A model generated the notes under the pieces. The model was not told the DNA's origin and searched no databases. It was given only the letters and a program-made list of their open reading frames with translations. A program made the position numbers and the translations under genes. Positions 1 through 10,726 of a DNA stretch of 64,000 bases are shown here, in pieces (within the stretch, counting starts at the first letter, position 1; each line of letters starts with the position of its first letter). Origin of the DNA: Archegozetes longisetosus (Eukaryota; Arthropoda; Arachnida; Sarcoptiformes; Trhypochthoniidae). The stretch lies in assembly GCA_018873245.2 (NCBI GenBank), contig JAEMBT020000001.1:9086220-9150219 (forward strand), given 5' to 3'.

Positions 1-321
1 TGTGCAATAAGTTATTTTGACTGAAAATTTGTCTGCGTAGGTGGATACCCAGGCCCATAGTAATTAATATCTGAAAACAATCTGAAAATACCTACACTAC
101 TGTTATTGATCTTCTACGTGCTTATGCTTATAACGTTCACTTGTAATCTAGTATTTTATGTTTTCAAAAATTAATACATTGACTTATGATTCTTTTTATT
201 CAGTAAAACTTTATTACTTTTTTTTAATTATTCAGTAATATTTTAATTTTCTAAAAAATTGACTTTAAAAGTTTTTTTATTTCTAAAGAAATTTTAATTC
301 TTAAATAATCATTTTATATAT

Positions 322-432
322 CAGATCAATTGGTCTTTGGACGTATCGTCCTATTGGACGAATCTTCTTTTGGACAAATTATCCTTTGGACGAATTGTCC
401 ATTAGTCGAATTGTCATTAGACGAACTGTCTT
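322..432. repeat. Degenerate tandem array of 15-17 bp GGACGAATTGTCC-like units
   Basis: About six head-to-tail units built on GGACGAATTGTCC, each roughly palindromic and 15-17 bp apart, lie just before the remnant of the last IR exon. The array resembles in design, not in sequence, the termini of the elements at 51.4 and 54.8 kb. It could be one end of such an element, or a simple minisatellite. No matching inverted array was found within the window. Confidence 0.5.
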
Positions 433-1537
433 AGATTCGATTTGAATAAATGGATATCTCGGGCAGAATTAGCAAGCATTAGAATTATCGAAGAGCAAAT
501 AATGACTGATTTTTCGATTTTAACAATTCCAACTCTAACATAGCAATTAGTGATGGGCGATAATATCGTTTAGTCGACTAAGATCGACTAGTCGCATAGT
601 ATCGACAGTCGGTTAATCGACTTACTGAAACAGTATAATAGTAGTCGAATAATCAAGCACTAGTCGACTGAAATTAGTCGGTATTTTAAAAGAAAGAGTT
701 TATTTGCTTATAACACTGTTTTCATAAATTATTTTTATACATGAGAATATAAATGAAAACGTATTTGTGATATTTATATCATGTGATGAGCAGTCAATCA
801 TCAGTTACGATATTATGAATTCTTACTTATTAACTGATTATAACAAAAATAAAACCATCGATTATATCGTAATTGACGATAGACCGATATATTACTCATT
901 ACATGATATTTCATAAATACGTTTTCATTTATTTTTCACATGTTTTTGTGTAATTTTATTATTATCAAAATACTTGTTGGCAGCAAAATCGCAGTCATTA
1001 TACTCATTTGTATAAATTACGTTATAAATATTGTCACAATTATTTTTGTGACTCGGGATCTCATTGTGAATGAAAAACTCGATCTAATTTTTTTGTTTAG
1101 AGTTTTTCATTAAGTGTGACTTTACTAGCGTAAAGATTTGAAATCAAGGACCTCGATGTAAGATTCCAAATCCTTTTACCTAATTCCCTATTTAAGAGTC
1201 TGGCTGGACTCGATAAAGAACATCATGTGCACCTATTATGCATTAAAGAAAGTTTCACAACTTCACATATCACTTACCTAAGGTGCAAATAAAGTTGATA
1301 GAAACGAAGAAAACGTTTGTCTATTTTACGAGAATTCTATGCATAACGTGAAGTTACAGAGCATAACTGAGATATTACTACTAAAGATTGTCTATCTTCC
1401 GTTTCTGACTTTCTAAGGCTGTCCCTTTATATACTTTTCTTTGGTTTCCCACGTTTTTCTAAATTTAAAACTGAAGCTACACTTTTTGACTATTTATTTA
1501 TACTCAAGTTAAATTGTACTATATTGGGTCATTTTAA

Positions 1538-1991
1538 CCCTTAAACTACCAAAAGATTTTACACCTTTAAAAGCCCAAAATGGTGACAAATGTCAACCGC
1601 TGGTTTTTGTTTTCAAAATAAAACAAAAACATCACAAATACAAATAAATAGAGTAAAGTAACATCAAAACATTAAATTGAATTACTTCTAAATATTTTTG
1701 TGACTGATTATCAATGCGCAACTATGCTTAGAGTTTGTTAAACTTTACATAAGGGCTAAAATTTTAAAGATTTTCTAGACTTAGATGTACTAAATGTCAA
1801 AGATTTCTATGCCGTGAACATTTATCATCTTTAAAAATATGTAATGCATGCAAAGAATAAATATTGCAATTTATCACTTATTAGTATGGGATAAAATTAT
1901 AAAAGTTTCGAACCAATTCTTTTAACGATTTAATAAAAATGATTAAAAATGTATCTGCGGCTCATTTGTCACCGTTTTGTTAGTTTAAGGA
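1538..1991 (+). mobile_element. piggyBac deletion derivative, TTAA target
   Basis: The ends are CCCTTAAACTA and TAGTTTAAGGA, each directly abutted by TTAA (1534-1537 and 1992-1995). Subterminal GGTGACAAATG occurs in inverted orientation near both ends. The paralogous LTR at 9574-9577 has a single TTAA at exactly this point and no insert, an empty-site proof. The insert keeps the 3' end of a piggyBac transposase gene and little else. Confidence 0.92.
1774..1860 (+). pseudogene. piggyBac transposase C-terminal cysteine-rich domain remnant
   Basis: The last 28 codons before a TAA read RLRCTKCQRFLCREH then KICNACKE. This is the C-x2-C ... C-x2-H ... C-x2-C zinc-binding tail typical of piggyBac transposases, which helps bind the element ends. 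Nothing upstream in frame resembles the DDD catalytic core, so this is a 3' remnant kept in a deletion derivative. Confidence 0.85.
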
Positions 1992-2141
1992 TTAAAGATA
2001 AAGTAATTATAGAAAGTGTTATAAATCATTGGACTTTTTAAGAGCTAATCACAAAAAGTGTTTGTGCTAAGCCTTTTCAAACTAATAACTAAGCTATTTT
2101 AGCATTCTGTGTTTGTTAGATATAAACAAATTTCACAATAT

Positions 2142-2348
2142 TCGTGCGCTGTCGGAACATCTGTACCTGCAGAGAGAGCATTTTCTAAAGCTGACAATAC
2201 AATTACTGAAAAGCGTAATCGATTATCACCTAAACGTGTTGAAAAAATAATTTTTACGAGCAGCTTTTCTTTAGGGGACTGTAAAAAAGTTTTAAAGTTG
2301 GATGTGTATTATTATATAGTCATTTGTATTAAACATATAACTCAATAA
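2142..2348 (+). pseudogene. hAT transposase C-terminal dimerisation domain remnant
   Basis: The reading frame gives the diagnostic hAT C-terminal block TSVPAERAFSKA followed by ITEKRNRLSPKRVEKIIF, about 65 residues before the stop. The frame is broken upstream by the solo LTR at 1032-2137. Joining across the LTR restores a HLYKLRYKYSCAVGTSVPAE context at 1000-1031, which is what the family shows before this motif. The ATG at 2109 belongs to the LTR and is not a real start. This is the only transposase part left in the element. Confidence 0.9.
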
Positions 2349-2715
2349 AAGTTATTTTCAATAAAAATATGAATTATTTTGTTAATCGTCTATTTAGTCG
2401 AGTATAACGAAATAAGTCGATAGAGATAATCGACTAACATATTTTCGACTATCGCCCATCACTAATAGCAATCAATGTTTTGTCGAAACTGTCTTTAGTC
2501 CTCATCTATTGTTTTTCTGTGTATAACTTGGTTTCAATAGAAGTATTGTTACAAAATTATTCCTCTAGAAGACCTTCAAAACATGAGATCAATGTTGAAA
2601 ATTCTGACACAAATTCTAACTCGATACCAAAATATTGACATGTTTGACGATACTCTACAGATGGAACTGAAGGGTCTACTCATATCAGCAAAACATTCTA
2701 ATAAATCATTGTAAA

Positions 2716-4418
2716 GCTGACTGCAAATCAAATAGTATTATATTGCTATGAATTTTTCAGTGAAATAGCTTTGTTTTTGAATATGTCTATTAGAAATAAG
2801 AAATGTTTAAAAAACTAAGTCTAAATTATTGAAAAATTATAATGATTTCCTCAATTGAGAAATTTTTAAGTTCAATTATGAAATTGATATATTTAAAATA
2901 AAATGACTACAATTCAGCGTTTTAGTAGCATTTAAAAAATTATTTAAAACTACACACAAGTTATTAGATATAATATTTTACATTCAATAAATTTTTTTGA
3001 CAAATATTGTTGTGTGTTACGTAAAATTTTGATTAAAACAAATGTTGAACTCTTTCTAATTAATTTGTTATTAAAATGAACCTTAAATATATCCATATAA
3101 TAGAAGATTAGCATAAGGTAGGTCTAAAAACAAGTTATTCAGTCATTTAATGATTTTCTAATAGTTGAATGCAATCATAATCGAATGAATTGAGAAATTT
3201 TGAATAATGATCACAAAATTCATTATCTGAAGATTAGAGTCAACAGTTTTCTAAATAGCTTCACAGAAAACGACTGGAAATCAATATTCGAAGAGATGGT
3301 CATAAAATGGGAAAAGTATTCTAACGAAAACAAGATTTATTTTGAGCAAATTGATATCAATTGATATCAATTTTAAGATTTTGAGTCTTATTTTTCGGTT
3401 TAAATATTAATAATAAAATTAAAAGTTAGTTCAAAAACTTTTGGTTCAACTGAATTGAATCAACCCTTGTATTCGAGTCAAGTTTTGTATTTTGTCCAAA
3501 TTCAACAGAGTCTTGTCTATTATCTCCTCAAGGAATAAATTTAGCCTTTTATAGTACATTAATGAATATTTTCAGAATTCTAAGCCTAAAGCTTCATAAA
3601 AACTTGAATTTTTAACTTTAAAATACTTGAGGATTTTCATCGAAATAAATGTATACTAAAATTAAATAAGTTACTAGTTTATAGACTGAAAACACGAAGA
3701 ATTAAAGTATTTAAATTTGATAAGATCTTCAAAAATCAGTTATTTTGTCGTGAAATGAATAGATATCGCAAAGCAAATTCTGAAAATTGAGTTGATCATC
3801 AGTTTTAAAGGTTTGCTATATTTGACTTATAATAAATGAAAACTTCACTATAAAGGGATGGAAACCTTAGATTCATTTCGATTTTTCTATTTTTGATTGA
3901 ATAATTTCTATAGATATTACTAAAGCCATAAATGCCAATCTTATTAAAGCTTTGAAAGTTTTCTCAGTTTTTGTATTGTTTAAACCTTTCGAAATGTTTA
4001 CTTGATTGGCAAGCAATACAAGTCTGTAATATTAACATTAATAATCAATTATTTCTTTTTAATAATTCTATTAACAAACTTTTGTGTATTGGTAATATTG
4101 ATTTTTTTGTTAAATAGTACATAGTTTTATAATCAATAAAAAACAAACGAACAATAAGATAAACGCATTTGTTGTTATGAAAAATGGTTGATATGTATTA
4201 GACAATGTCAAACACTTTAATTATTATTTTAATGTGAAAACCAATATTCAATACTAACAAAAGTAAAAACATGTACTTTTCGCTACTTTTTGAACAAATA
4301 GAACAATTTAGTAGAAGTTAAACTAATACAGAGCGTTTAGTTTCATTTTTTGCCCATTATCTCGAGAAACACATGGAAGATCTCAAATTGATTTAAATCG
4401 TGCACAAATTAGAATTTT
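2716..4418 (+). other. IR intergenic region with duplicated non-coding blocks
   Basis: No gene seen. 2716-3010 matches the 3' flank of the intact IR gene (6368-6640). 3090-3540 is a diverged copy of 11590-12030. 3840-4280, just upstream of the intact IR gene, matches 17530-17960. The pattern shows that whole IR units with flanks were duplicated here and then partly lost. Confidence 0.75.
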
Positions 4419-5562
4419 ATGAATACCCAAACTCTACTAATAAACTTATATTTTTTACAGTTTGGTCTATCAATGGATTTATACCCCTTTGAAACTTATG
4501 AAAATTATTCAAAGAGTTACAGTAATTTCGCTGATCAAAGTTCTACACAATTAATCATAGCCACACATTCGTATCAAAAATCTGTAAGTTATCATTTATA
4601 ACTAATTAAATTATTATCTATTTTTCTAATAACTCGTTTAAAAGACTTGACTCACATTTTATATCGAATTTTCTTGATTTAAGCATTGGATTTGTTGTAA
4701 GGAATTAGAATTATTAAAAATACTTACATCCAAAAATTATGGAAATTTTAACGTAACTCATATGCATTTTATTGATCTGAATGTAGAAGAATTATTCAAA
4801 AAATATGTGAGCTTCAGATTTGAATTTCAATTTTGAGGGAATATTATATAAAGAACTTGTTTATCAAAGATGATTTTGGATAGCCTTTTGTAGATATGAT
4901 TTTGGGTGAGAGCACTATAGATGACTGGTTGAATCGGTTCGCGATTTGTTCATGGCATCGACAAGAATATAATTTTGCAATATTAGGTCCGATGTTCCCA
5001 AAGCCCAGAAATATTCTGATGTTTTTCGAGTCATTTTCATTTGGGATATGGATTTTTGTGATTATCTCAATATTTTTGGTCTCATTTAGTGTATACACAA
5101 CAGAATGTGTCAGAAGTAAATAAACTTAAGTATCATAAAAATTTTTAGTGAAATTATTTTTCTGATTAATTCAGGAGATATTTTGAAGAATAAAGAATTG
5201 AGAGCTAAACCAACTATTGGGGATATATTTTTTGTTATACTTTCTGGAATTTTAAATCAGGGCTTAAATAAATACAACTTAATGATAGCTAAAATATGGG
5301 CTCTAATGGCTGTGATTCTGGCAAATTGTTTCTCATATCAACTTTTGACATCTCTTTTGTATCAAAAAATGGATAAAATTAACAGTTTTGATGATTTAAT
5401 AAAAACCAATCTAACATTTGTGACAGGGGAACATTGTTGGTTATCAAGTGCGGTCGCAAATCTTGATGAATACAATTTCGATTACAAAATAGAATTATTA
5501 AAACCAAAGCTAAAAAGAGAACCCGAAATCGATGTAATTTGAACTAAATTATCCACAATCTG

Positions 5563-5603
<41 letters not shown>

Positions 5604-6259
5604 TACTCCATCTCTTCTTTCTTAGAGGGATGCTTAAGAAAGTCATCTCGATTATATTAATCTAACATTAATTTTCGATTACAGGGCGTGCCTTTTCAAC
5701 AAAACTATAAACATGCATTTCCAAGACGTGTAGCCAATAGACAGATAGCATATCTGAGAGAAGAATCACTTCTCATTAGCTTAGTTTCGTTGAATCCTAT
5801 GTTGAGTTCATCGATACATATCGCACATGAAAAGTACTATCCTGCTTTACTTGGTTATCCGATCAATAAAAATCTTACGATTCAAAGATACAAACTATAC
5901 ACAAAGTAAAATATAAATATTTAATAACATTTTCAAATAATCAATTTTTTCAACATCTCTTTTACAGGATAGTAAATATAGTCGAGTTCGGTATTATTGA
6001 AAGTCAGTTGAATAAATGGAAATCTTGGTCAAAATTAGAAGGCACTATAATTATGAGAGAACAGAATATGACTGCTTTTTATAATTTTAACAATTCGAAC
6101 TCTAACATAGCATTTGATGTTTTATGGAAACTGTTTTTAGCCCTTATCTCTTGCCTTTCAGTGTATAACTTGGTTTTAATACATGAGCTATTACAAAATT
6201 ATTTTTCTAGAAAGTTTTCAAAACTTGGAATCAATGTTGAAAATACTGGCAAAAAATAA
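4419..6259 (+). CDS. Divergent ionotropic receptor (IR), six exons
   Basis: Exons 4419-4583, 4684-4806, 4884-5115, 5175-5533, 5685-5905 and 5968-6259 have GT-AG borders and compatible phases (0,0,1,0,2), giving about 463 residues. MNTQTLLINLYFLQFGLS looks like a signal peptide, which is why I chose the ATG at 4419. The S1 lobe includes VDMILGESTIDDW; M1 is GIWIFVIISIFLVSFSVY. After a poorly conserved pore region comes YNLMIAKIWALMAVILANC and FSYQLLTSLLYQ, then SFDDLI, the M3 to S2 hallmark of IRs. S2 ends with VEFGIIESQLNKW, and M4 is FDVLWKLFLALISCLSVYNL. IRs are ligand-gated cation channels of chemosensory neurons. At about 460 residues the extracellular N-terminus is short for the family. 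Acceptor choice at 4884 keeps the frame open; the next AG would introduce a stop. Ligand cannot be told. Confidence 0.85.
5564..5603. repeat. (GTCT)n microsatellite in IR intron 4
   Basis: About ten perfect GTCT units within the fourth intron of the IR gene (5534-5684). Confidence 0.97.
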
Positions 6260-6863
6260 AGTCCGATATCGAAATATTGATATGTTTGACGATATTTTAC
6301 AGCTGAAACTGAAGGATCTACTCATATCAGCAGAATATTTTCATAAACCATTGAAAAGCCGTCGAAAATGAAATAGTATTATATTATCATGAATTTTTCT
6401 AAAGAATAACTTTGAGTTTTAAATTATATCTGTTAGAAGTAAGAAGCATTTGTCAATAAAGTTAATAAATTATTGAATAATTATAATGATTTTCTCGATT
6501 TAATGTATTTCTGATTTGGTAATTCATATATTGCATATTTTAAAATTGTGGCTACAAATCTGATTTTCAGTAGGACTTTTAAAAATTATTTAGAGACTGC
6601 ACACATTATTAAGCATTGTTTTTTATAAAATCAGTAGAATTTGTTTGACCGAGTCGTTAACATTTGAACAAATTGAAAACACTAAATTAGTCTCGAAAAC
6701 ATAATTGATAAATATTGATTTATGATTAAGTGCTCAAAAATTGCGACAATCATTACAACCTAGTCCATAGACAGTAATCAAATTCTTTCTACTAATATTG
6801 AGAAATTGTTCGAAAATACGCTGATCTTAGCAGAGGTGGTCAATTTGTCTCTAGAAAGAAATA
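6260..6863. other. IR 3' flank
   Basis: No gene. Sequence up to about 6640 is homologous to 2600-3010, the 3' flank of the broken IR copy. The remainder is unremarkable AT-rich DNA up to the mariner element. Confidence 0.7.
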
Positions 6864-6979
6864 AGGTATGCGGATTAAAAATGGGAAGACTTTTATAGAA
6901 GCAGTACTTTAAAACTACATTTTATATTCGAATGAAATTTTTATCATTTTTAAAGCAATTATTGTTGATTAAAATAAAA

Positions 6980-7970
6980 TTAATTGATGACTGATAGCAC
7001 TCCCCGATCTGCTGCTTTGCGGACTTTCGTTTTAATACCTATAAAGTGGTTCTGGCATGTCTCTGGAGGCAGTTTTTTAAGCTCTAATTTGATTTTTTTA
7101 CTAAATCCTCACAACAATTAGCAGTCCAACCGTTTTTATAAACATTTCTCTTCAAATTGGCCCAGAAATGCTCTATTGGACGCAATTAAGGGACATTAGA
7201 AGGATTTGAGTCTTTAGGAACCACTTTGATATTTAAACGCCTAAGAGCCGCGAGTGTGTTATTCGCGTAATGAGATGACGCCAAATCGGGCCAAAAGATA
7301 AAATTACCATCTGAATGATGTTTTTTGATGAATTTCATTAATCTCTTACCAATGCATTCTTTGATATAAATTTTTGCATTAATTGCAATGCCTGATTGAG
7401 TTATGTATGGCTGAGAAATTCCTCTATTGCTCATGGCTAACCATACTATAACTTTATCGGTGAATTTGGTCACAAATTTATACTTAACATTCTCTGGAGT
7501 GTTTAAACCAGCATAAGAATAGTAGAAATCATTACCATAAGTGTTGGAACCATCGAGTGAAAAATAAGACTCATCATCAATAATGATTTCAACGTCATTT
7601 GTAGGCTTAAACAGTCCTCTTCTAAATTTTTCTAGACACTTCTTTTGCCGAGTCTTTTGATTTTGATTTGATTTGATTTCGGAAACTTTTTGCGTTCTTT
7701 TCGTACAACTCCACTCTCAACCAATATTTTTTTGGCGGACTTATCACTAATATTATGCTTTCTACCTATCGCACGATAACTTCTTCCGACTTCATTGACA
7801 TTTTGTTCAATAATTTTCTCTTTCAATTTTGAATTGATTTGATGATAAAAACCACTTCCCATCTTTCTATCTAGACTAATTCCTTTATCCACTTTATCAA
7901 TCACTCTATTGACACATAATAAACAAACAAATGACATAAACGAACGAACACAATCATAACGCACAAACAC
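6980..7970 (-). pseudogene. Mariner-type DDE transposase pseudogene
   Basis: Read right to left: an HTH segment GRSYRAIGRKHNISDKSAKK (likely start at the ATG near 7862), then a frameshift in a CAAAT-like run near 7650. Next comes IIIDDESYFSLDGS with the first catalytic Asp, then FWPDLASSHYANNTL with the second Asp, and NVPQLRPIEHFWANLKR with the final acidic residue. A further frame change near 7100 leads to a C-terminus ending KAADRGVLSVIN at 6980. The transposase would cut and paste its own element at TA sites. With at least two frame breaks and an in-frame stop at about 7185 it is dead. Confidence 0.88.
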
Positions 7971-7999
7971 GACACAAAATAAAATTTTATAGTCTACTG

Positions 8000-8280
8000 A
8001 TGGTCAGTACAACAAGTCGTACTGACCTTTTGCTAACACACATGTATATATAAGGGAGCCCTGTTTCAAGAGCTCCTCAGATACAAATTAGAAATAAAAC
8101 AATTCACATCAAGTGAAGTTTGGCTTTTATTCTTGTTTTTGTCTTTTTCTTTTTTACTTCGCTTCATCAGAACGTGACAGTTCGCCGCAAGGGTGATTGT
8201 CCGTCTGAGGATATTTCCCCAATAAAACCTCGGCGGCTTATAGGTGGGAGTATTGACTTCCCGTCTCACTATAAATGGTA
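8000..8280 (+). mobile_element. Possible LTR-retrotransposon fragment inside the mariner
   Basis: GC-richer than its surroundings. It shows a palindromic GGTCAGTACGAC / GTCGTACTGACC start, a TATATATAAGGGAG box, an AATAAA signal and a T-rich stretch followed by CAGAACGTGACAGTTCG, the layout of an LTR end plus leader. Clear terminal repeats or a target duplication were not found, so this is tentative. Confidence 0.35.
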
Positions 8281-9047
8281 GATTTAGGAATATCTTCTAA
8301 ATTAAAATGGTTAACAGTAAAATTTTCCCTAAATGTTTATATTTTTGATAAAAATTGCCAATACGTTTACGGAGAGGGGTTTGTTTATCACCCGAAATTT
8401 TTAAATTTTATGATTGATTAATCAGGTGATTAATAGGGATAGATAGATAAATGACCTTTCAAATGATATATCACAGGTCAAAATTAGTCAACTCTATCAT
8501 ATGTTTAGAAGCTATTGAAAATTTCCCCACTTTTAATCCGCATACCTTATATGCTTTACTCCTCTTTCAAAAAGCAAAAAAAACTTAACTTCATTCATAT
8601 TTTCGAACGATATATTCGGTTAAATCTGAATCTTTAATGATTTTTTAAACTTTTGAAGTAGGTGTTACACTTTCATTTCTTTACAGGAACAAATCCATCC
8701 TTTACATAAGTGGTTCCCAAGCTTGTTTACTCGAGGACCACCTGAATGGTTTATAACATCCTGACGATCCATTAAGAGAACTTTTTCGACTAAAAACTTT
8801 ATTGAATTAAAACCGTGCAATTGTTTATAACTACGATGCTCATTAATATTAGAAACAATTCTAGTCAATCAAACACGTGAATCATCTACTTTCAATTTAG
8901 AACAATATTTATTCTTAGATTAATCAGATCAGAAGAAGTATTTTCACACAAATACGTTCAAAATAAAAGTATTGATTGATAATGATTTAAAGTAATTTTG
9001 GTTATTATTTTTCAATAAGAAAAACTCTAGTTCTTATCTTTAGATAT

Positions 9048-9719
9048 TGTCACAATTATTTTTGTGACTCGGGATCTCGTTGAGAATGAAAAAATCGATC
9101 TAATTTTTCGTGTAGAGATCTTTATTTTGTGTAATTTCACTAGAGTAAAGATTTGAAATCAGGGGCCTCGATGTAAGATTCCAAATCTTTTTACCTAATT
9201 CTCTATCTAAGAGTCTGGCTGGACTCGATAGAGAATATCATGTGTACCTATCAAGCATTAAAGTAAGTTTCACAACTTTGTATATTACTTACCTAAGGTG
9301 CAAATAAAGTTGATAGAAATGAAGAACACGATTGTCTATTTTACAAGAATTTTATTATGCATAACGTGAAGTTACAAAGCATAACTAAGATATTACTGAA
9401 GCTTGTCTATCTCTTGATTCTCTTCTTATTCTCTTTCTCTTGTTGACTTTCTCTAAGACTGTCCCTTTATATACTTTTCTTTGGTTTCCCACGTTTTTCT
9501 AAATTTAAAACTAAAGCTACACTGTTCGATTGTTTATTTATACTAAAGTTAAATTATACTAAATTGGGTCATTTTAAAGAGAAAGTCATTACAAAAAGTG
9601 TTATAAATCATTGGACTTTTTAAGAGCTAATTACAAAAAATGTTAGTGCTAAGCCTTTTCAAACTAATAAATAAGCTATTTTAGTATTCTATGTTTGTTA
9701 GATATAAATAAATTTCACA
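9048..9719 (+). mobile_element. Solo LTR (gypsy/17.6-like) in ATAT target, copy B
   Basis: Same family as 1032-2137, with the same TGTCACAATT start and TTTCACA end and the same ATAT on both sides (9044-9047, 9720-9723). It lacks the piggyBac insert, showing the undisturbed TTAA at 9574-9577. 672 bp. Carries AATAAA signals and the CCTTTATATACTTT box. Confidence 0.88.
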
Positions 9720-9723
9720 ATAT

Positions 9724-9900
9724 GTTGTTTCTAATGACTTATTAGTTTGAACTGTTTCAAAGATTGATTTGTAAGTTTTTCAAAGCATAAAACACATCAG
9801 ATGAGAGACATCACTTGCATCATCGATGAATCCTAATTCTAAATATTTACGACAAATTTTTGCTTTTGCTGCTTATTACATTAATTGAATCGTTCGTTAG
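9724..9900 (-). pseudogene. hAT (ZBED-like) transposase N-terminal remnant
   Basis: Minus-strand reading with frame changes gives RKYLELGFIDDASDVSH, then MCFMLKNLTNQSLK and a KLISH block. This is the BED-type pattern in which a zinc-finger C-x2-C is followed by NxSxKPxKLxxHLxxxH. The expected cysteines are partly mutated. Removing the solo LTR at 9048-9719 would continue the reading with SKDKN, as the family does after its last His. A dead relic. Confidence 0.6.
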
Positions 9901-9977
9901 TAGAGTCTGAGTCGTTCAATTATTACTTGTTTTGATCAAGTGTTTATCCATTTTTTATGAATATTAAATCAAATATA

Positions 9978-10726
9978 TACCTTATTGCATAAAAACCTAG
10001 AAAAAGTATTTGATCATAAAATTTTTATTTTAGAACTTATATTGAAAATTTTTTATCTAAGCGTTTATTAAATGCTATAATTTGGTTGAATGAAAATTTT
10101 ATAATTTAATTGTACGCCCTTCTGAAGATATGCACTTTTGAAGACGCATTTTCATAATATCAAGAAACTAAGCCAAGTAATCAGGTCCAAACCCTTGCCA
10201 TATGCCTTTAATTTTTTCATTTTTAAAGTGACGCCAAACTGTTGATGAGTCCACTTTAGGAGATCCTCGTGAATAGGCAGTTTCGGCAATTCGAGCACAT
10301 GAAAACTTGGGATTAGAATTGGCTAAGTTTGAAATTCGCTTTTTGTCAGATGCTGACATTTTTTGACGCCTACCGCTTCTAGCCTTGCGTTGGATACTTT
10401 TTCTCGATTCAATCCTTTTTTAATGCTATAAACTGTCGAAAGAGGTATTTGTGTCAACTTTTGGATTTTTTGGGATCTTTTATCCAGGATTTCATCAAAT
10501 AAAAGACTTGTCTACGACGTTCTAATTCCATAGCTATTGAATTTAAGAATTTCACGCCTTTTCTCAAGATGTTTCGGTTGCATTAAATTTTGTTTTATAT
10601 CGCTTAAAACTACTTTTAAAAACCTTTAAATCGGTATATCGTTTGTGAGATTTGACAATTGATAACGCATTTAAATTAACTAATTAAGTTCAAGAATACT
10701 TTTCTAGATTTTTATGCAATAAGGTA
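9978..10726 (-). mobile_element. Internally deleted Tc1/mariner element
   Basis: Inverted ends TACCTTATTGCATAAAAA with CTAGAAAA continuing inward match at both borders, flanked by TA (9976-9977, 10727-10728). Only the N-terminal DNA-binding half of a transposase is left. It inserted into the BED-type hAT relic. Confidence 0.92.
10168..10600 (-). pseudogene. Tc1-type transposase N-terminal (HTH) remnant
   Basis: Minus-strand pieces in changing frames read HLEKRREILKFNSYG, then IPLSTVYSIKKGLNREK, then a basic RKARSGRRQKMSASDKKR linker. After that comes ARIAETAYSRGSPKVDSSTV and WRHFKNEKIKG. This is the paired HTH plus GRPR-like linker of Tc1 transposases. The DDE core is missing. The last 63 codons (10168-10359) are still open. 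Confidence 0.75.

Larger units (their letters stand above)
1032..2137 (+). mobile_element. Solo LTR (gypsy/17.6-like) in ATAT target, copy A
   Basis: It starts TGTCACAATT and ends TTTCACA, flanked on both sides by ATAT (1028-1031 and 2138-2141). Without its nested 454-bp piggyBac insertion it is about 650 bp. A near-identical sequence with the same ends and the same ATAT flanks lies at 9048-9719. TG...CA ends, a CCTTTATATACTTT TATA-like box and the 4-bp ATAT duplication fit insect gypsy/17.6/297-type LTR retrotransposons, which are known to target ATAT. No internal retrotransposon coding sequence is present, so it is a solo LTR. Orientation is inferred from the TATA-like box. Confidence 0.85.
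548..2464 (+). mobile_element. Non-autonomous hAT transposon with exact 8-bp TSD
   Basis: The ends are TAGTGATGGGCGATA (548) and its inverse complement (ending 2464). They are flanked by the identical octamer ATAGCAAT at 540-547 and 2465-2472, the hallmark of hAT insertion. Subterminal sequence is rich in TAGTCGACTA-type palindromes. Without its two nested insertions the element would be about 0.8 kb and keeps only the C-terminal end of a transposase, so it is an internally deleted, non-autonomous copy. It sits inside the last exon of an IR pseudogene. Confidence 0.93.
437..2715 (+). pseudogene. Ionotropic-receptor last-exon pseudogene split by a hAT insertion
   Basis: Positions 437-547 and 2473-2715 together align over their whole length with the last exon and 3' end of the IR gene at 5968-6370. 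The 5' part keeps the LNKW block before the last membrane segment; the 3' part encodes the last membrane segment (VLSKLSLVLIYCFSVYNLV) and a basic tail, with the stop further on than in the intact copy. Before the insertion point there is a one-base deletion relative to the intact gene, so the exon is out of frame even without the transposon. The upstream exons would lie left of the window, so I cannot say whether the rest is intact. The insertion site is flanked by an exact 8-bp duplication. Confidence 0.85.
6864..8547 (-). mobile_element. Tc1/mariner element with TA target duplication
   Basis: Inverted ends AGGTATGCGGATTAAAA (6864) and its complement (ending 8547) are flanked by TA. Between them lies a minus-strand mariner-type transposase remnant. 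At 1.68 kb it is longer than a typical mariner because of extra sequence at about 8000-8280 that looks like an LTR fragment. Confidence 0.88.

Noticed and set aside
2109..2141. ATG-containing start of the hAT C-terminal frame
   Set aside because: These bases belong to the inserted LTR and its target duplication; the genuine hAT frame enters at 2142.
4844..5098. 84-codon minus-strand frame
   Set aside because: Antisense shadow of an IR exon with clear membrane segment and splice sites on the plus strand.
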